Source: Siphonodentalium dalli (Eukaryota > Mollusca > Scaphopoda > Gadilida > Siphonodentaliidae). From it: a stretch of 64,000 bases of DNA. Positions 9,301-19,292 of this stretch are shown piece after piece. The notes under the pieces were generated by a model. It searched no databases. It had not been told where the DNA came from and saw nothing but the letters and a program-made list of their open reading frames with translations. Position 1 is the first letter of the stretch, and each line of letters opens with the position of its first letter. The stretch lies in the NCBI GenBank assembly GCA_032622095.1, contig CP136061.1, positions 193,572,369-193,636,368 on the forward strand, written 5' to 3'. The position numbers and the translations under genes were made by a program.

Positions 9301-11824
9301 ACCCGACCTTGATAAAGTCAAGGCCATTCGAGATGTTCCACCACCTACCAATATTAAAGGAGTTAGATCATTTATGGGAATGACATCATACTATCGTCGT
9401 TTCATTCCTGGTTTTAGCGCCATCGCTACACCTCTGATTAATCTCACTAAAAAGTATTCAAAGTTTAAATGGACTGATGAATGCCAAAGAAGCTTTGATA
9501 CCATGAAATCAAAACTAACTGGAGTATCTTATCTTGCATACCCAGACGTCAACAAACCATATTGGTTATATACTGATGCCTCTGACAATTGTATCGGGGC
9601 ATGTCTTACTCAACCTTATGAAGACCCAAGTCTTGATCCCACCATCGCTGGTAAATTGGAAAGACCAATCTATTTCCTCTCACACAAACTTAGTGATACT
9701 CAACGCCGCTGGGCCACAATTGAAAAGGAATGCTTCGCCATTCACTATGCCCTTCGGAAGTTTGATCATTACTTATCAAATGCTCAGTTTACCATTCGTA
9801 CTGACCACAAACCTCTTGAACATCTTCTTAAAGGCCCTCTTAGTGCCAATAAGAAACTTCAGAATTGGGCACTGGATATTGCTGGCTATAATTGCCAGAT
9901 TGAATACATACCAGGTCCTTCGAATCTCTGTGCAGACTGGCTCTCTCGTCCACCTGCACATTCTCCGTTAAATCCTCATACTCATACTGATTCCTCAGAT
10001 GGTGAAGACATTCCTGAGATCAGTGATAAGGCTTATCAAGTGACAGCCATAAATTCTAACAAATTTGAACCCAAAGAATTTGCTAAGTGCATAATTCCTC
10101 CTGATGACTTACCTCGTCAATCTCAACTCACACATGTTGATTTCAACATGACTCTAGAACAAGATAAAGACGCTGAGATAGTAGAGCTTAAGAAACAATA
10201 TAATTGCAACAATCCACCCCCCTCCATTTGGGAAAAATACATACTTATCAATGACATCTTGCATTATATTAGTCATGCCAAGGATGACCCTGTTCTTCGC
10301 ATGTGCATTCCATCTCATTTACAAGCTCACATTATGCAGCAGTACCACGATGATAATGGGCATCTAGGTACCGATAAAATGTTTTCCTCAATCAAATCCA
10401 AGTATTATTGGAAGAATCTTTACAAAGATATATATGCATATTGTGAAAAATGCATTCCCTGCCAAAGTCGAAAACTTCAGAAAAAGAAATCACCTCTTCA
10501 AGAAACAGACATAGCACCTTACCCCTTCGCTAAAATTGGTCTCGATTTAAGTGGACCCTACCCTAAGACGTTAAGTGGGAACGTCTACATCGTCACTTTC
10601 ATCGACCTCTATAGTGGTTGGCCAGAAAGTTTTGCAGTACCAGACAAATCTGCCTCCACTATTGCCAATTTGTTACTCAGTGAGATTTTTCCTCGTTTCT
10701 CAGCACCGCTGGAACTGGTAACTGATAATGGCACCGAGAATATTAATCAAGTCATGCATGATGTCTTAGAAGAACTTCGTATTCATCACGTCACTTCTTC
10801 TTATTATCATCCTCAGAGTAACGCCAAAGTTGAACGCGTTCACCGGACTATGCATGACATTCTTTCCAAGTTGCTTAAGAATCAACTTGAGACATGGGAT
10901 CTGTATCTTCCCCAAACACTGGCTAGTATACGATTCAGTGTGAATGAATCTACTAAATACTCGCCATTCTACCTGCTATATCAACGCGACCCCATTTTAC
11001 CAATTGACAATTTGCTCCGCCCTCATCACAAGTATGTGGGTGAAGACTTTCACAAGGTCGCACTTCAAGAAATGCATCGTTCATTTCGTTTGATGCATCG
11101 TCATCTACAGTCTGCTAAAAAGCGACAGAAAACCTACCAAGATAAGAAGGCGACCGATAACTCTTTTGAAGTGGGCGACCCTGTCTATTATAAAGACAAT
11201 CGCACCAAAAATAAGTTAGCCCTTAAGTGGCAACCATATTTTCGCGTCATTGAAAAGCGGTCCCCTGTTTCATACCGCATCCGTAATCAACTTACAGGTC
11301 GTGTGACTAAGAGTCATGCTGACCTCCTCCGCAGAGCTGCCATAGATTGGACTCTGCCTGTCAAAACTGACAAAGAAGCTGCTGTCAGAGCGCAGCGCTA
11401 TGTTGTACCCCCCTCCTCATCTGATTCTGACTCCGACTCCGAGGATAACATACCTCTTCAGCGTCTTCGTACAATGAAACGCCAGGTCAGATCAGATTCG
11501 GAGGACGAAGACGATATACCCCTTAACGAGCTTCGCACCAAGCTGCGTGCTCGTAAACTAGCTCAAGAGGCTCAGAATGATTATAATGCCTCTACTGAAG
11601 AGTACAGTGATGATATGCACAATGCATATAACGCATCTACCGACGATTATGATGTACCTCCCAATCTGGGATTACAAGACATCACCATGGCTGCAGACAT
11701 TGAATCTGTTCATGCCAAATTATCAACAGCAGAGGACGACTCAGCTGAATCTCAGTTTGAACCTGGTCGCCTGCTTACCATTGAACCCCTGACAGTTATC
11801 CCCCTTCTAGAGACTGATCTCTAA
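6353..11824 (+). CDS. pol: Pol polyprotein: protease, reverse transcriptase, RNase H, integrase
   Basis: Pol is probably made as a Gag-Pol fusion by -1 frameshifting at 6347-6353; the first ATG in frame is 6608 (residue numbers below count from it). Residues 1-390 are a basic, Asn/Lys/Gln-rich, probably disordered extension, unusually long before a protease. Aspartic protease: DTGA from Asp415, then ILGTDW. Reverse transcriptase: catalytic YLDD at 841-844, preceded by FCVDFRKLN and MSFGLSNAPS. RNase H: TDAS with Asp990. Integrase: zinc-binding HHCC region from His1247, catalytic Asp1313, Asp1373 and Glu1409 (D,D35E), then a GPY/F-like WQPYFRV...VSYRI module. The tail is acidic and Ser/Asp-rich. 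All catalytic residues checked are present and no internal stop is seen. Confidence 0.95.
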   Translation, partial: RVEPVRDKARARVNHIKHKSKPYKTVSNKALYPNLTRKNLPSTNVIPLNSHRFTRTYDHRYDSHCKNISGHGSTKHIHHARPTVKMIDNTRPNADLHVKPVHHHLHSELSYADRVKSNKKSLENTNKLNKVKNTYVMGHKTPNTIDTKRADPRTRKFDNRGSNSHKHGKSLNNPQKIHANRERHSINPRFASPWDNKTEKAQQNSKNRSFQKSPIECPFKGQNTQKQPNQAYSNLLHYGKSKNSQKQKIKKILYDGDQNGQQDGTKLKNTKNGINQFPNKNLSPKQRIPYSQGQTTSNKTEHRNKTQKLKNQPNFQISYPNNRYSVLEQDYCPPDYTNIHVPDSPMPSRPQHRRKTKDFMKNQNSNSKFKLVETNDKYNVLKMKLPKPNVRYTKHNKPSKTAKIVEKSHKTNDVANQLKDRKEWLNQVKKLTKASKQTDTQMKHTIHGRGVSHNPKSNKNGKTSEKFKNETSKEVNVTGTPVPSSILLQIGKQRVRALCDTGAQCSIISNRLYKQITNRPKLNRRKDNLTSVTGSELKCIGQIELPFKVSGLKMKHDFYIVENMTRNIILGTDWMVQNCVRIFFDLQCLKINHRIVPMVPDLEIASLVRLKKEALLKPQSCLLTCAHIVGGCGLFDTNLLQVSSLDHGFLSEQPGLNLSDAVINVNDLTSLGSIPVYLVNDTDKFYKLRKGCVLGKVEPLETAQISEVSQSPTQSFSRDTKPSKINYAEVDVPSDKKQIITDLLKSNEGLFAATDADLTFTDTVKMKIDTQGNAPIKCQPYRVPLAKKQIMDQAIDDMLESDIITPARSPWSFPCLLVGKKDGSSRFCVDFRKLNAITKPITWPLPVIDDILNSLNGSKYLTALDLKSGYWQILLDEDAREKSTFTCHRGTYSFKVMSFGLSNAPSLFQELMSVVLDGLQDRSLAYLDDILIFSPTEAQHRKDIQTVFDRLRQHKLKLKLKKCKFFQTETKYLGFVINSDGVKPDLDKVKAIRDVPPPTNIKGVRSFMGMTSYYRRFIPGFSAIATPLINLTKKYSKFKWTDECQRSFDTMKSKLTGVSYLAYPDVNKPYWLYTDASDNCIGACLTQPYEDPSLDPTIAGKLERPIYFLSHKLSDTQRRWATIEKECFAIHYALRKFDHYLSNAQFTIRTDHKPLEHLLKGPLSANKKLQNWALDIAGYNCQIEYIPGPSNLCADWLSRPPAHSPLNPHTHTDSSDGEDIPEISDKAYQVTAINSNKFEPKEFAKCIIPPDDLPRQSQLTHVDFNMTLEQDKDAEIVELKKQYNCNNPPPSIWEKYILINDILHYISHAKDDPVLRMCIPSHLQAHIMQQYHDDNGHLGTDKMFSSIKSKYYWKNLYKDIYAYCEKCIPCQSRKLQKKKSPLQETDIAPYPFAKIGLDLSGPYPKTLSGNVYIVTFIDLYSGWPESFAVPDKSASTIANLLLSEIFPRFSAPLELVTDNGTENINQVMHDVLEELRIHHVTSSYYHPQSNAKVERVHRTMHDILSKLLKNQLETWDLYLPQTLASIRFSVNESTKYSPFYLLYQRDPILPIDNLLRPHHKYVGEDFHKVALQEMHRSFRLMHRHLQSAKKRQKTYQDKKATDNSFEVGDPVYYKDNRTKNKLALKWQPYFRVIEKRSPVSYRIRNQLTGRVTKSHADLLRRAAIDWTLPVKTDKEAAVRAQRYVVPPSSSDSDSDSEDNIPLQRLRTMKRQVRSDSEDEDDIPLNELRTKLRARKLAQEAQNDYNASTEEYSDDMHNAYNASTDDYDVPPNLGLQDITMAADIESVHAKLSTAEDDSAESQFEPGRLLTIEPLTVIPLLETDL

Positions 11825-12488
11825 ATATCTGACTACACCGTCAAATAGTCTGTTGTTCCCTTTTCCATTAATGGATATGGATTAGCCGAAATCACATGCA
11901 TTTCTACTGCATGTCCTTGATTATTTACAAGGTCCCATTAATGGCCGAGCTTATTCCGCGGTTCGTTTATCCCCGCTGCTCATTTATTCTTTGCCTTCTT
12001 TAGCTCTGCTAAAGAATTCCTTGTTAGGGAGGATTGTGCAGCGTTGACATGTGCGACGGCACGGTGTTGACCTGTATACGTCTTTGGAAGAATTGACCTG
12101 AGTACGTCTGTCAAGTACACCTCTTCAGAAGACCTGTCCTCTTTCAAACAAATATCAAACAAATATTTTTTTTGTCTGAACTCCTCCCTGTGACTGCAGT
12201 CTGATTCCTTCTTTGTAAAAATAGATAGGTGTAAAAGTAAGAAGGGAAATTTGATTTTATTGACTTAACTTTAAATAGTACCATTGCACGCCTGAAATTC
12301 GCCAATCTAAATAATACCATAGATAGGAATGTTTGAATTAATATTAGTTTTTGGAGAAGTGCACATCTCCAACAACGAGTGTATTTAAGTTAAGTAACTA
12401 GTTACAATTACAAGGATAACAAAGGCAACCAGACACAACAACTAGACACACCCCAACCCTAACCTACGAGATCACTCTAATCATGTGA
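11825..12488 (+). other. Pol-env spacer
   Basis: About 660 nt with no convincing ORF, between the pol stop and the env acceptor. The distal part is C/A-rich around 12420-12470 and leads into the pyrimidine tract of the acceptor. It may hold export or splicing signals; nothing specific is recognised. Confidence 0.4.
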
Positions 12489-12489
12489 C

Positions 12490-12501
12490 TTCTATTTTCA
12501 G
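12490..12501 (+). promoter_or_regulatory. Splice acceptor upstream of env
   Basis: TTCTATTTTCAG, a pyrimidine tract ending in CAG, sits right at the start of the env open frame. The env frame has a TGA at 12486-12488 and then stays open with no ATG before its hydrophobic N-terminus, so translation from an unspliced start here is not possible with ATG. Confidence 0.65.
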
Positions 12502-14600
12502 CAATACTAGTACTCTGTGTGACCTTAATCTCACTAGAATTGGGTCAAACGAATAGCATTATTGTGACGCGACATAATGTGATTTTCCAAAAACTTAAAG
12601 ATATATATATGACCAATGCAGATTGGACAATAGGTTTCGTAGTAAACTTAGAACCATTTCAAACCTACTTGAAATCCCTGTCAAGACAAATAAAAATAGC
12701 TCGAAAAGAGTTGGACCGAACAAAGTTAAAAACAATACAAACAAACGGACATGAGTCGTTTAACTTGACAGGTACAACTAAACAATTCGACGATCTCTTC
12801 GCGAGTTTCAGTGAAAACTTAGAGATACTGAACACCGAATACTTAGAAGTTGTTTCGCAATTTGTCGAATACAAAACGCTTCACGATGACTCGCCGCATA
12901 AGATTAAAAGGTCGCTGCTCCCCTTCATAGGAGAAGGATTATCCTGGCTGTTTGGAACAGTCAGTGAGAGCGACCTCAATAATATTAATAATAATATTAA
13001 TAAATTGGCTAATAATCAACGAAAAATTGAGCACACTCTCAAAGAAAGTTTTAGCCTAATGGACGTCTCCCGGAATTACATCCGTGAAAATAGAATGAAA
13101 ACTAATCAGTTGGTTGAAACAGTTAAATATATTCAGCATGTACTCACTGAGGCATTCAACAAGCAATCACACAAATTAACGACATTGGAATACTACGCTA
13201 ATTTGCATAATCATATTGACCTAAGAATTACAGAGATAAATCAAATGATTACTGCTGCTAGATTTCATGTAGAACACATGCATACGCAAATAAGTATCTT
13301 AACTACCAAACGAATTGCTCCAAGTGTGGTTCGTATTAATACCTTACGACGAGTGTTATCTGACTTGGACAAACATCTTCCAGATCATCTTAAATTACCA
13401 TTTGATCCCAACACTGAATTGTGGAAGTATTATCAAAACTTCAAGTGTTCTACTCTGTTGACAAACAGTCGACTAATTGTACTAGTGAAAATTCCTCTGA
13501 TCAACATAAGGAACAAATTCGAACTCTTTAAGATTCATTCGTTCCCATACACACCTAATAACAAATCTTTATCTTCGGATTTAAGACAAATGATTGCTGA
13601 ATATCGGTTTGACCATAAACACTTAATAATAAATGCTGGTCGTACTCAATTCATAACATTACCCGATAACTCGCTCTGCTTAATGAATCCATTGCCATTC
13701 TGTCCTTTTGATGGTGTTATTCGAACGCTTTACAACGATAAACCATGCCCTATCGCATTACTCATGAATGACACGAGGTCAATAAATGACCAGTGCATTA
13801 TAGAAGTGCAACCGAGCGTTAAACTACCATATGTCAGAAATGTAAACACTGGACTCTTTGTCATTAGCTTAGCTAAACCAATAACTTTCTCGGTAATGTG
13901 TAAAGATTATGTAAGTTCTCAAGAAGTGACATTATTTCCGCCTATTGGATTATTAACTTTACAACCTACGTGTATCGCTTCTGCCCCGAATGTGAAAATT
14001 GAGAGTCACTTCTCAGGTGACAACTCTCAGCTTATAAATGCGTTTGATAACGAGATTCTTCCTAAATTTAATCTTTCCAAGTTCTACCTTTGGAAACCTG
14101 TCTTGGACAGAATTGATCGTTTTAGGAATTTTACATTACCAATCGCATTAAAAGGTGTTACTAAAATACCTTTACATCAGTTAATTGATTCATTGGACAA
14201 ACTGGAAAGCATAACACCCCTTAATTCGGAAATTCCAAAATATGTTTATGTAATTATAATTGTGGCAATGTTAGCTTCGGTGCTTGCCCTCTGTCGTTAC
14301 CGGAATAAAGTTATGTCCCTCTTATGCAAACATAAACGCCGCAATAGGCGCCATAACGTCAGATTTGGGTCACTAGGTGTACGTGAAGACGCAGGTACCT
14401 TGAACGAAGAACCAACCACGTCTTCATCACTTACATCAGAAACTAAGCGATCAGCCGAATCGCCATCCACTCCTGTAACTATCAAACGTACCAAAATTCA
14501 CCTAACTGAAAATGATATTGCCTATTTACAGCAGCACCAACTCATGGAACTGCCAGAACTGATTACCACTGACGAAGCTTCTTCAACATCTACCTTATAA
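12502..14600 (+). CDS. env: Env-like class I fusion glycoprotein (F type)
   Basis: About 700 residues. The product should sit in the membrane and mediate fusion. The frame begins at the acceptor with a short hydrophobic stretch that fits a signal peptide core; GTG at 12519 is the first near-cognate start, but no ATG is available, so a spliced start is likelier. Counting from 12519, a furin-type basic site KIKR lies near residue 130 and is followed by a hydrophobic, Gly-containing segment like a fusion peptide. Then comes an Asn-rich heptad region likely to form a coiled coil. A membrane span lies near 575-595, followed by a basic cytoplasmic tail of ~95 residues. This layout matches the baculovirus F/errantivirus Env family; the family call is by architecture, not by search. 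Confidence 0.8.
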
Positions 14601-14604
14601 GAAA

Positions 14605-15243
14605 ATGTCCAAAATCAACGTTGTCATCTTCGGATCCAGCCATATTCAACGACTGGCTCAACATTTACTATCAACGGAGAAGAAGATGACGCTATATCCC
14701 AACAACTTCCGCAGAGCATTGGATTTAGTCGACCCCAATATTACAGTAACTATGTATGGTATTAGTGGATTGCGACTCCACGACCTACAAACGTCAACCA
14801 TCAGCCAACTACAACAACTACGTCCGTCCATAATAATAATAATGTGTGGAGGCAATGACCTCTCCTCTAGGTCAGTAGAAGATACATACTACGACCTAAC
14901 CCAACTAATCCACAAACTACAAGACCCAACTCCTACCAAAATAATTGTCTGCGAGCTACTTCAGAGAAGAAAAGTCCGACTTCCAGGTCCAGAAAAGAAG
15001 ACCAGTACTCGCAGTAGCGATGTCAATCAATATAATGACCGTGTGAGTCAATTAAACCAATTACTTCGGAGCGGGTTACATAAAAATTACCCAGCAGCAT
15101 ATTACTGGCCGCTTCGAAGACTATCCACCTTCGTTGAGGAATCAGCCTTGAATCATGATAAAGTTCACCTCAACGAAGAAGGAAATATCCGACTATCCCG
15201 GAATATAAAACATGCGATTGTGTTCGCATTAACACATTCATAA
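14605..15243 (+). CDS. SGNH/GDSL-type hydrolase-like accessory ORF
   Basis: 212 residues. The ATG lies 4 nt after the env stop in a different frame, so termination-reinitiation after env is plausible. The four SGNH blocks can be read in order: GSSH with candidate nucleophile Ser12, Gly55 in YGISG, Asn84 in GGND (oxyanion hole), and Asp185/His188 in DKVHLN. Size and order fit a complete single-domain esterase/lipase/acetylhydrolase fold. No signal peptide or membrane span is seen, so it would be cytosolic. Its substrate is unknown. SGNH domains are known in ORF1 of CR1-type LINEs and in haemagglutinin-esterases of some RNA viruses. As an intact ORF after env in a Ty3/Gypsy-type element it is unusual to my knowledge. 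Confidence 0.75.
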   Translation: MSKINVVIFGSSHIQRLAQHLLSTEKKMTLYPNNFRRALDLVDPNITVTMYGISGLRLHDLQTSTISQLQQLRPSIIIIMCGGNDLSSRSVEDTYYDLTQLIHKLQDPTPTKIIVCELLQRRKVRLPGPEKKTSTRSSDVNQYNDRVSQLNQLLRSGLHKNYPAAYYWPLRRLSTFVEESALNHDKVHLNEEGNIRLSRNIKHAIVFALTHS

Positions 15244-15388
15244 CCATTAGAACCGCTGGATTGGATCAAGAATTTAACCACTTGCGCTTGGGGATTCTTG
15301 AGTACGTAGTCACGTACGTCTCCGCCAAGACCTGTGCTTGGACTTGTATCCGGTTCAGCTGAATCATGTTCATTACAGAAGAGGATTA

Positions 15389-15607
15389 GATGAAGAGTAT
15401 ATACAATAAATATATGACATTCCCTGAATATGATGTCAAGAAAAGATGAAGAGTATATACAATAAATATATGACATTCCCTGAATATGATGTCAAGAAAA
15501 GATGAAGAGTATATACAATAAATATATGACATTCCCTGAATATGATGTCAAGAAAGCAACAAGTGTATATAAAATAAATATATGACATTCCACGAAGACG
15601 ATGTAAA
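15389..15607 (+). repeat. 56-bp tandem repeat in the element's 3' region
   Basis: Three near-perfect 56-bp units start at 15389, 15445 and 15501, followed by a degenerate fourth. Each unit holds AATAAATATATGACATTC, so AATAAA recurs every 56 nt. It lies between the SGNH ORF and the 3' LTR and is not coding. It might act as an RNA or transcription-end signal; that is inference. Confidence 0.85.
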
Positions 15608-16353
15608 AAAGAAACCTCGTGAGTTAAAACACGAACTTATTGTGATGTGATATAATTCCAAATACGGTATTGTATACCATGATATTATGTGCATGCTCAA
15701 ATTAATTCGTCGCATGCCATAGGATTATATAAAGACCACGGTCTAAGGCTAAAAATTAATCAGATATAATAAGTAGATTAGCTCATTATAGCTGGATACG
15801 TGAGATAGGTAGTATCATAGTTGTTCCATAAATTATAACAGACTTTAAAGTCTTCAACATATAAACACAACTTATGGTTTACTTTTGAATCAGGCTATCA
15901 TGCCAATTAGATGTTCTGCACAGCCAGATTTTTAATGGAGTAAAAATCTAATTTTATCCATACATCTAAACCCTGCTAACATGCAAAGGTCATATCCTCT
16001 TTTCAACAAGCAGGTACACACATGTGTTCTCATTTAACTATAGTTAACTCTGCTTAGTAACTGGATGGAGATGTACTACTCACGTATCCTGCCCATATTT
16101 TCCTTTTTCAGCAATTGAAAAAACATATATAGATGTATTAACAATAGAAGTCTTGCCTTAGACCTTGGCCGTCATTGTGCTCAGTCTGTCCTTCAATGGC
16201 AACCAGAAAGGTTGCCTTTACACTAAAGGATAATAAATCCCAATCATAACAATAACTTAAACTTAAACTAACAGTGTGCCATCTTTCTGTTAACGATTCC
16301 TGCTAGGATGATTTCGCATCAGCCTATGCGAAATCCTCTTGGTATGGGAGGTA
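15608..16353 (+). other. 3' untranslated region and weak polypurine tract of the retrovirus
   Basis: No ORF is seen. Just before the 3' LTR is ATGGGAGGTA (16344-16353), a short polypurine tract that would prime plus-strand DNA synthesis. It is shorter than the usual 10-15 purines. Confidence 0.5.
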
Positions 16354-16953
16354 TGTAACAGAACGATGTGCGCCCCTGTCTGATCACGCCCCTGTAAACT
16401 ATTGCATCAGTTCCAACTATTACGATGCATGAATAACAGGCGTGGGATTGTTAGTCGGACAGCCGTACTTAGCACGATGACGAGATCACGCGATGCTGAT
16501 TCTAGCTAGTTCTCAGGAAGGTTCCCAGTCGAACCAGTGCAGAGGTCTAAAAGTTATTAGTTGTTTTGGTACACTGCACTGGTCATGATATACGAAAGCT
16601 ATACTAAAGCTAACTTTAGTGACGAGCCGTTGACAACTAGTTGTCAAGCCTGGCCAGTAACATCGTCACATGATTTTGAAAAGTAGGTTACCACTTTTAC
16701 ATATAAGCACTGAGGTTTTACCCATCAGTGTTCAGTTGACTGAGTCCTCCTATGAGTACCGCCCTGGGAAAGACTTACTGATCCAGAAGAGCCTGAGAAT
16801 GCTAGCATCAGCTGACCTATCTTGAGAAGCGAAATTATGCTCTAGAAATAAACAGATATCTACGGTTCCATGAGTTGTCGTCATACCAAAAATAATACAC
16901 AACGTGAAGTCCGGTCGGAACGTCGTATCTCCAACGTACGGGGTTCTGCCACA
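16354..16953 (+). repeat. 3' LTR
   Basis: 600 bp, identical by eye to 4058-4657, with AATAAA at 16847-16852. It is followed by TCAT (16954-16957), duplicating 4054-4057. Confidence 0.95.
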
Positions 16954-17893
16954 TCATCTGCGGGGAGGTTCTCATATTATTCTCTGGTCAATCTCCCTCA
17001 CGTATGACCGGCGAATAATATGAACGCGGTGGAGGTTCTCATATTATCAGCCGGTCATACGCGGGGGAGGTTCTCATATAAACATATTATCTGCTGGTCA
17101 TAAGCGGTGGAGGTTTATATTATTCGCCGGTCATACGTGAGGGAGGTTCTCATATTATACGCCGGTCAAACACGGGTGAGGTTCTCATATCAGAACCTCC
17201 CCCGCGTATGACTGGTGGATAATATGAGAACCTCCCTCACGTATGACCGGCAGATAATATGAACCTCCACCGCATATGACCAGCGAATAATATGTTCATA
17301 TGAGAACCTCCCCCGCGCATGACCGGCAGATAATATGAGAACCTCCACCGCGTTCATATTATTCGCCGGTCATACGCGAGGGAGATTGAGAATGAAGAAC
17401 ACTTCCTTATGCGCTGCAACAAATATGATAAGATGCGTAAACACTTCTTTTATGAGATAGGGATGATGAGTGATAAATTTATTGGATTGAATGAAGGCCA
17501 AAAATTCCAATACATAATGCAAAATAACGAGCCTCATACATGCAACATAATCTGCAACATGGTCCGGACATTTTTCAAAGAAAGGTCAGATTCTGCTGAT
17601 ATAATAATGAAATAGTTACTGCAGTATATGTATTATGTTTGAATCATTGTTGACATTGTTATATATATTTGTTATTTTGACATCGGTCGCATGTGGACGT
17701 TTTATGTCATTAAACTATCTATCTATGTGGGGGAGGTTCTCATATTATCCGCCGGTCATACGCGTGGGTGGTTCTCATATGAACATATTATCCGCCGGGC
17801 ATACGCGGTGGAGGTTCATATTATCTGTCGGTCATGCGCGAGGGAGGTTCTCATATGAACATATTATCCGCCGGTCATACGCGGTGGAGGTTC
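16954..17893. repeat. ~35-bp minisatellite with units in both orientations
   Basis: Units such as CCGGTCATACGCGGTGGAGG plus TTCTCATATTAT occur in direct and inverted orientation (inverted mainly 17180-17350), so the array can fold on itself. It is interrupted by a LINE 3' fragment (~17380-17640). It forms the centre of the foldback-like element. Confidence 0.85.
17380..17640 (+). pseudogene. LINE ORF2 C-terminal fragment
   Basis: Beginning in the minisatellite, a frame reads E..EHFLMRC..YD..R and ends with KFQYIMQNNE...CNIICNMVRTFFKER. This matches the C-terminal zinc-finger tail of LINE A (EKHFIMEC..Y, IMKNED, SVCNIIRLFFQRR at 31635-31880). Only the last ~75 residues remain. Confidence 0.7.
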
Positions 17894-18804
17894 TATAAAC
17901 ACTATTTGATTTGAATATTCTTTCGAACAGTCTGACTATTGACATATTCATGCGTCAACCCAGTTAATATATTTTGTAACTTGGCTTGTAATCGCCGGAC
18001 ACCGGCTTCCGCAGCAGAGCTTTTAGTCACAACTGAAATAAAAAATAAGTGCGAATTATAACAAATGAAGAGCGCAAAGCCCTTACAAAAATCACATTTG
18101 ATACGTCTTCTGATACATGGTGTATATTCGTATTTTGTGGATGAAGTGCTGCTAAGAACAGGCTTAGTTGGAACGATAAAACGGCTTCAGTCGGCCATTC
18201 TATTTTACGAGAAAAAGTAGCGCTCTTTCTTGGAGCGAATTTCTGCAACAATTTCACTGCTTATAATAGTGGACCCATTTGAACAAAATTACATTCCCTG
18301 TGTCTAATCCAACATTTTGATATACCATACGCCCCATTATATGGAATATATCAGTTGAAATCGATCCTGCTCGAATCAATAGATTTTTGTTGTGCAATAG
18401 ATGATAATCTTCATTTTAATACCAAGTTTGCTTGTGGGCATAACGTTATCGCTGCAAAAATGCATTTCTACCGGCACCACTTCTACAGCTGTTCCACGGC
18501 CTTGATTTCGACAAGTTCATGTTAGGTCAGTTGTCGACCAAATAATGCAACTTCTGGTGTCCGGTCAGTGACGGGGTTAATATGTGTGGATAGGGCGAAT
18601 GTGGGCCTTTTGTTAGACACCAAAAGGTGCCCTCTACGTGCTGTATTCCTCGAGATATCGGCCGTTCCACGCAATTTGAAATTCTGTTCCGCAGATTGTC
18701 GTTCTATATACCATGTTCCATCCCATCCCGCAGATTGTCATGTCCCGCCGTCCGATCGCAGCGACGCCTTTCGTTATAATTGTTATAAAAGTGCAGGCGC
18801 GTTA
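17894..18804. repeat. Inner part of the right arm of the foldback-like element
   Basis: Reverse complement of 2754-3915, with indels around 18350-18480. It holds no gene. Confidence 0.6.
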
Positions 18805-18928
18805 TTAGGGTCACAATTACAACTTCCAGAATCCATTTTATGTTTGTTTTAATTTTGCCTTTCAATTCTGAGATCCGTTTTATGCTCATTTCAATTTCAA
18901 CTTTTTAAATATAATATTTTAATTCCAA

Positions 18929-19292
18929 CATTAGACCTTTTTTGTAGTAGAATTAAAATATTAAAATAAAACTATTAAGTAAGAATTGAAATATAAAGTT
19001 AGAGTTACAATTAAAATATAAGAATTAAAATATTAAGTAAGAATTAAAATATGAAGTTATAATTAAAATTTAAGAATTAAAATGTTAAGTTAGAATTAAA
19101 ATATTAAGTAAGAATTGAAAGATTAAGTTAGAGTTAAAATGTTAAGTTAGAATTAAAATATAAGAATTAAAATGTAAAGTTAGAATTAAAATGTAAAGTT
19201 AGAATTAAAATATAAGAATTAAAATGTTAAGTTAGAATTAAAATATTAAGTAAGAATTAAAATGTTAAGTTAGAATTAAAATGTGAAGTTAG
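18929..19292. repeat. AT-rich minisatellite of the right arm
   Basis: About 18 degenerate copies of GAATTAAAATGTTAAGTTA-like units, the reverse complement of the array at 712-769 and 2377-2580. Confidence 0.85.

Larger units (their letters stand above)
4058..16953 (+). mobile_element. Complete endogenous retrovirus of Ty3/Gypsy type with env and an SGNH hydrolase ORF
   Basis: This 12,896-bp element has two 600-bp LTRs that read identical base for base, begin TGTAACA and end GCCACA, and are flanked by TCAT (4054-4057 and 16954-16957). The order is LTR, tRNA-His-like PBS, pre-gag ORF, gag, -1 frameshift heptamer, pol (PR-RT-RNase H-IN), spacer, env-like ORF, SGNH ORF, tandem repeat, short polypurine tract, LTR. 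The order PR-RT-RH-IN and the GPY/F-like tail of integrase place it in Ty3/Gypsy (Metaviridae). All major ORFs are open apart from the pre-gag region. Identical LTRs mean insertion was recent. Whether it still moves or makes particles cannot be seen. Confidence 0.93.

Noticed and set aside
14520-14545. Splice acceptor candidate (TATTTACAG) as a source of a separate SGNH mRNA
   Set aside because: Joining the leader donor here leads to a short frame in the wrong register. Reinitiation after env is simpler.
16954-17360. Regularly spaced palindromic repeats, considered as a CRISPR array
   Set aside because: Units are contiguous, occur in both orientations, lack spacers of constant length, and the genome is eukaryotic.
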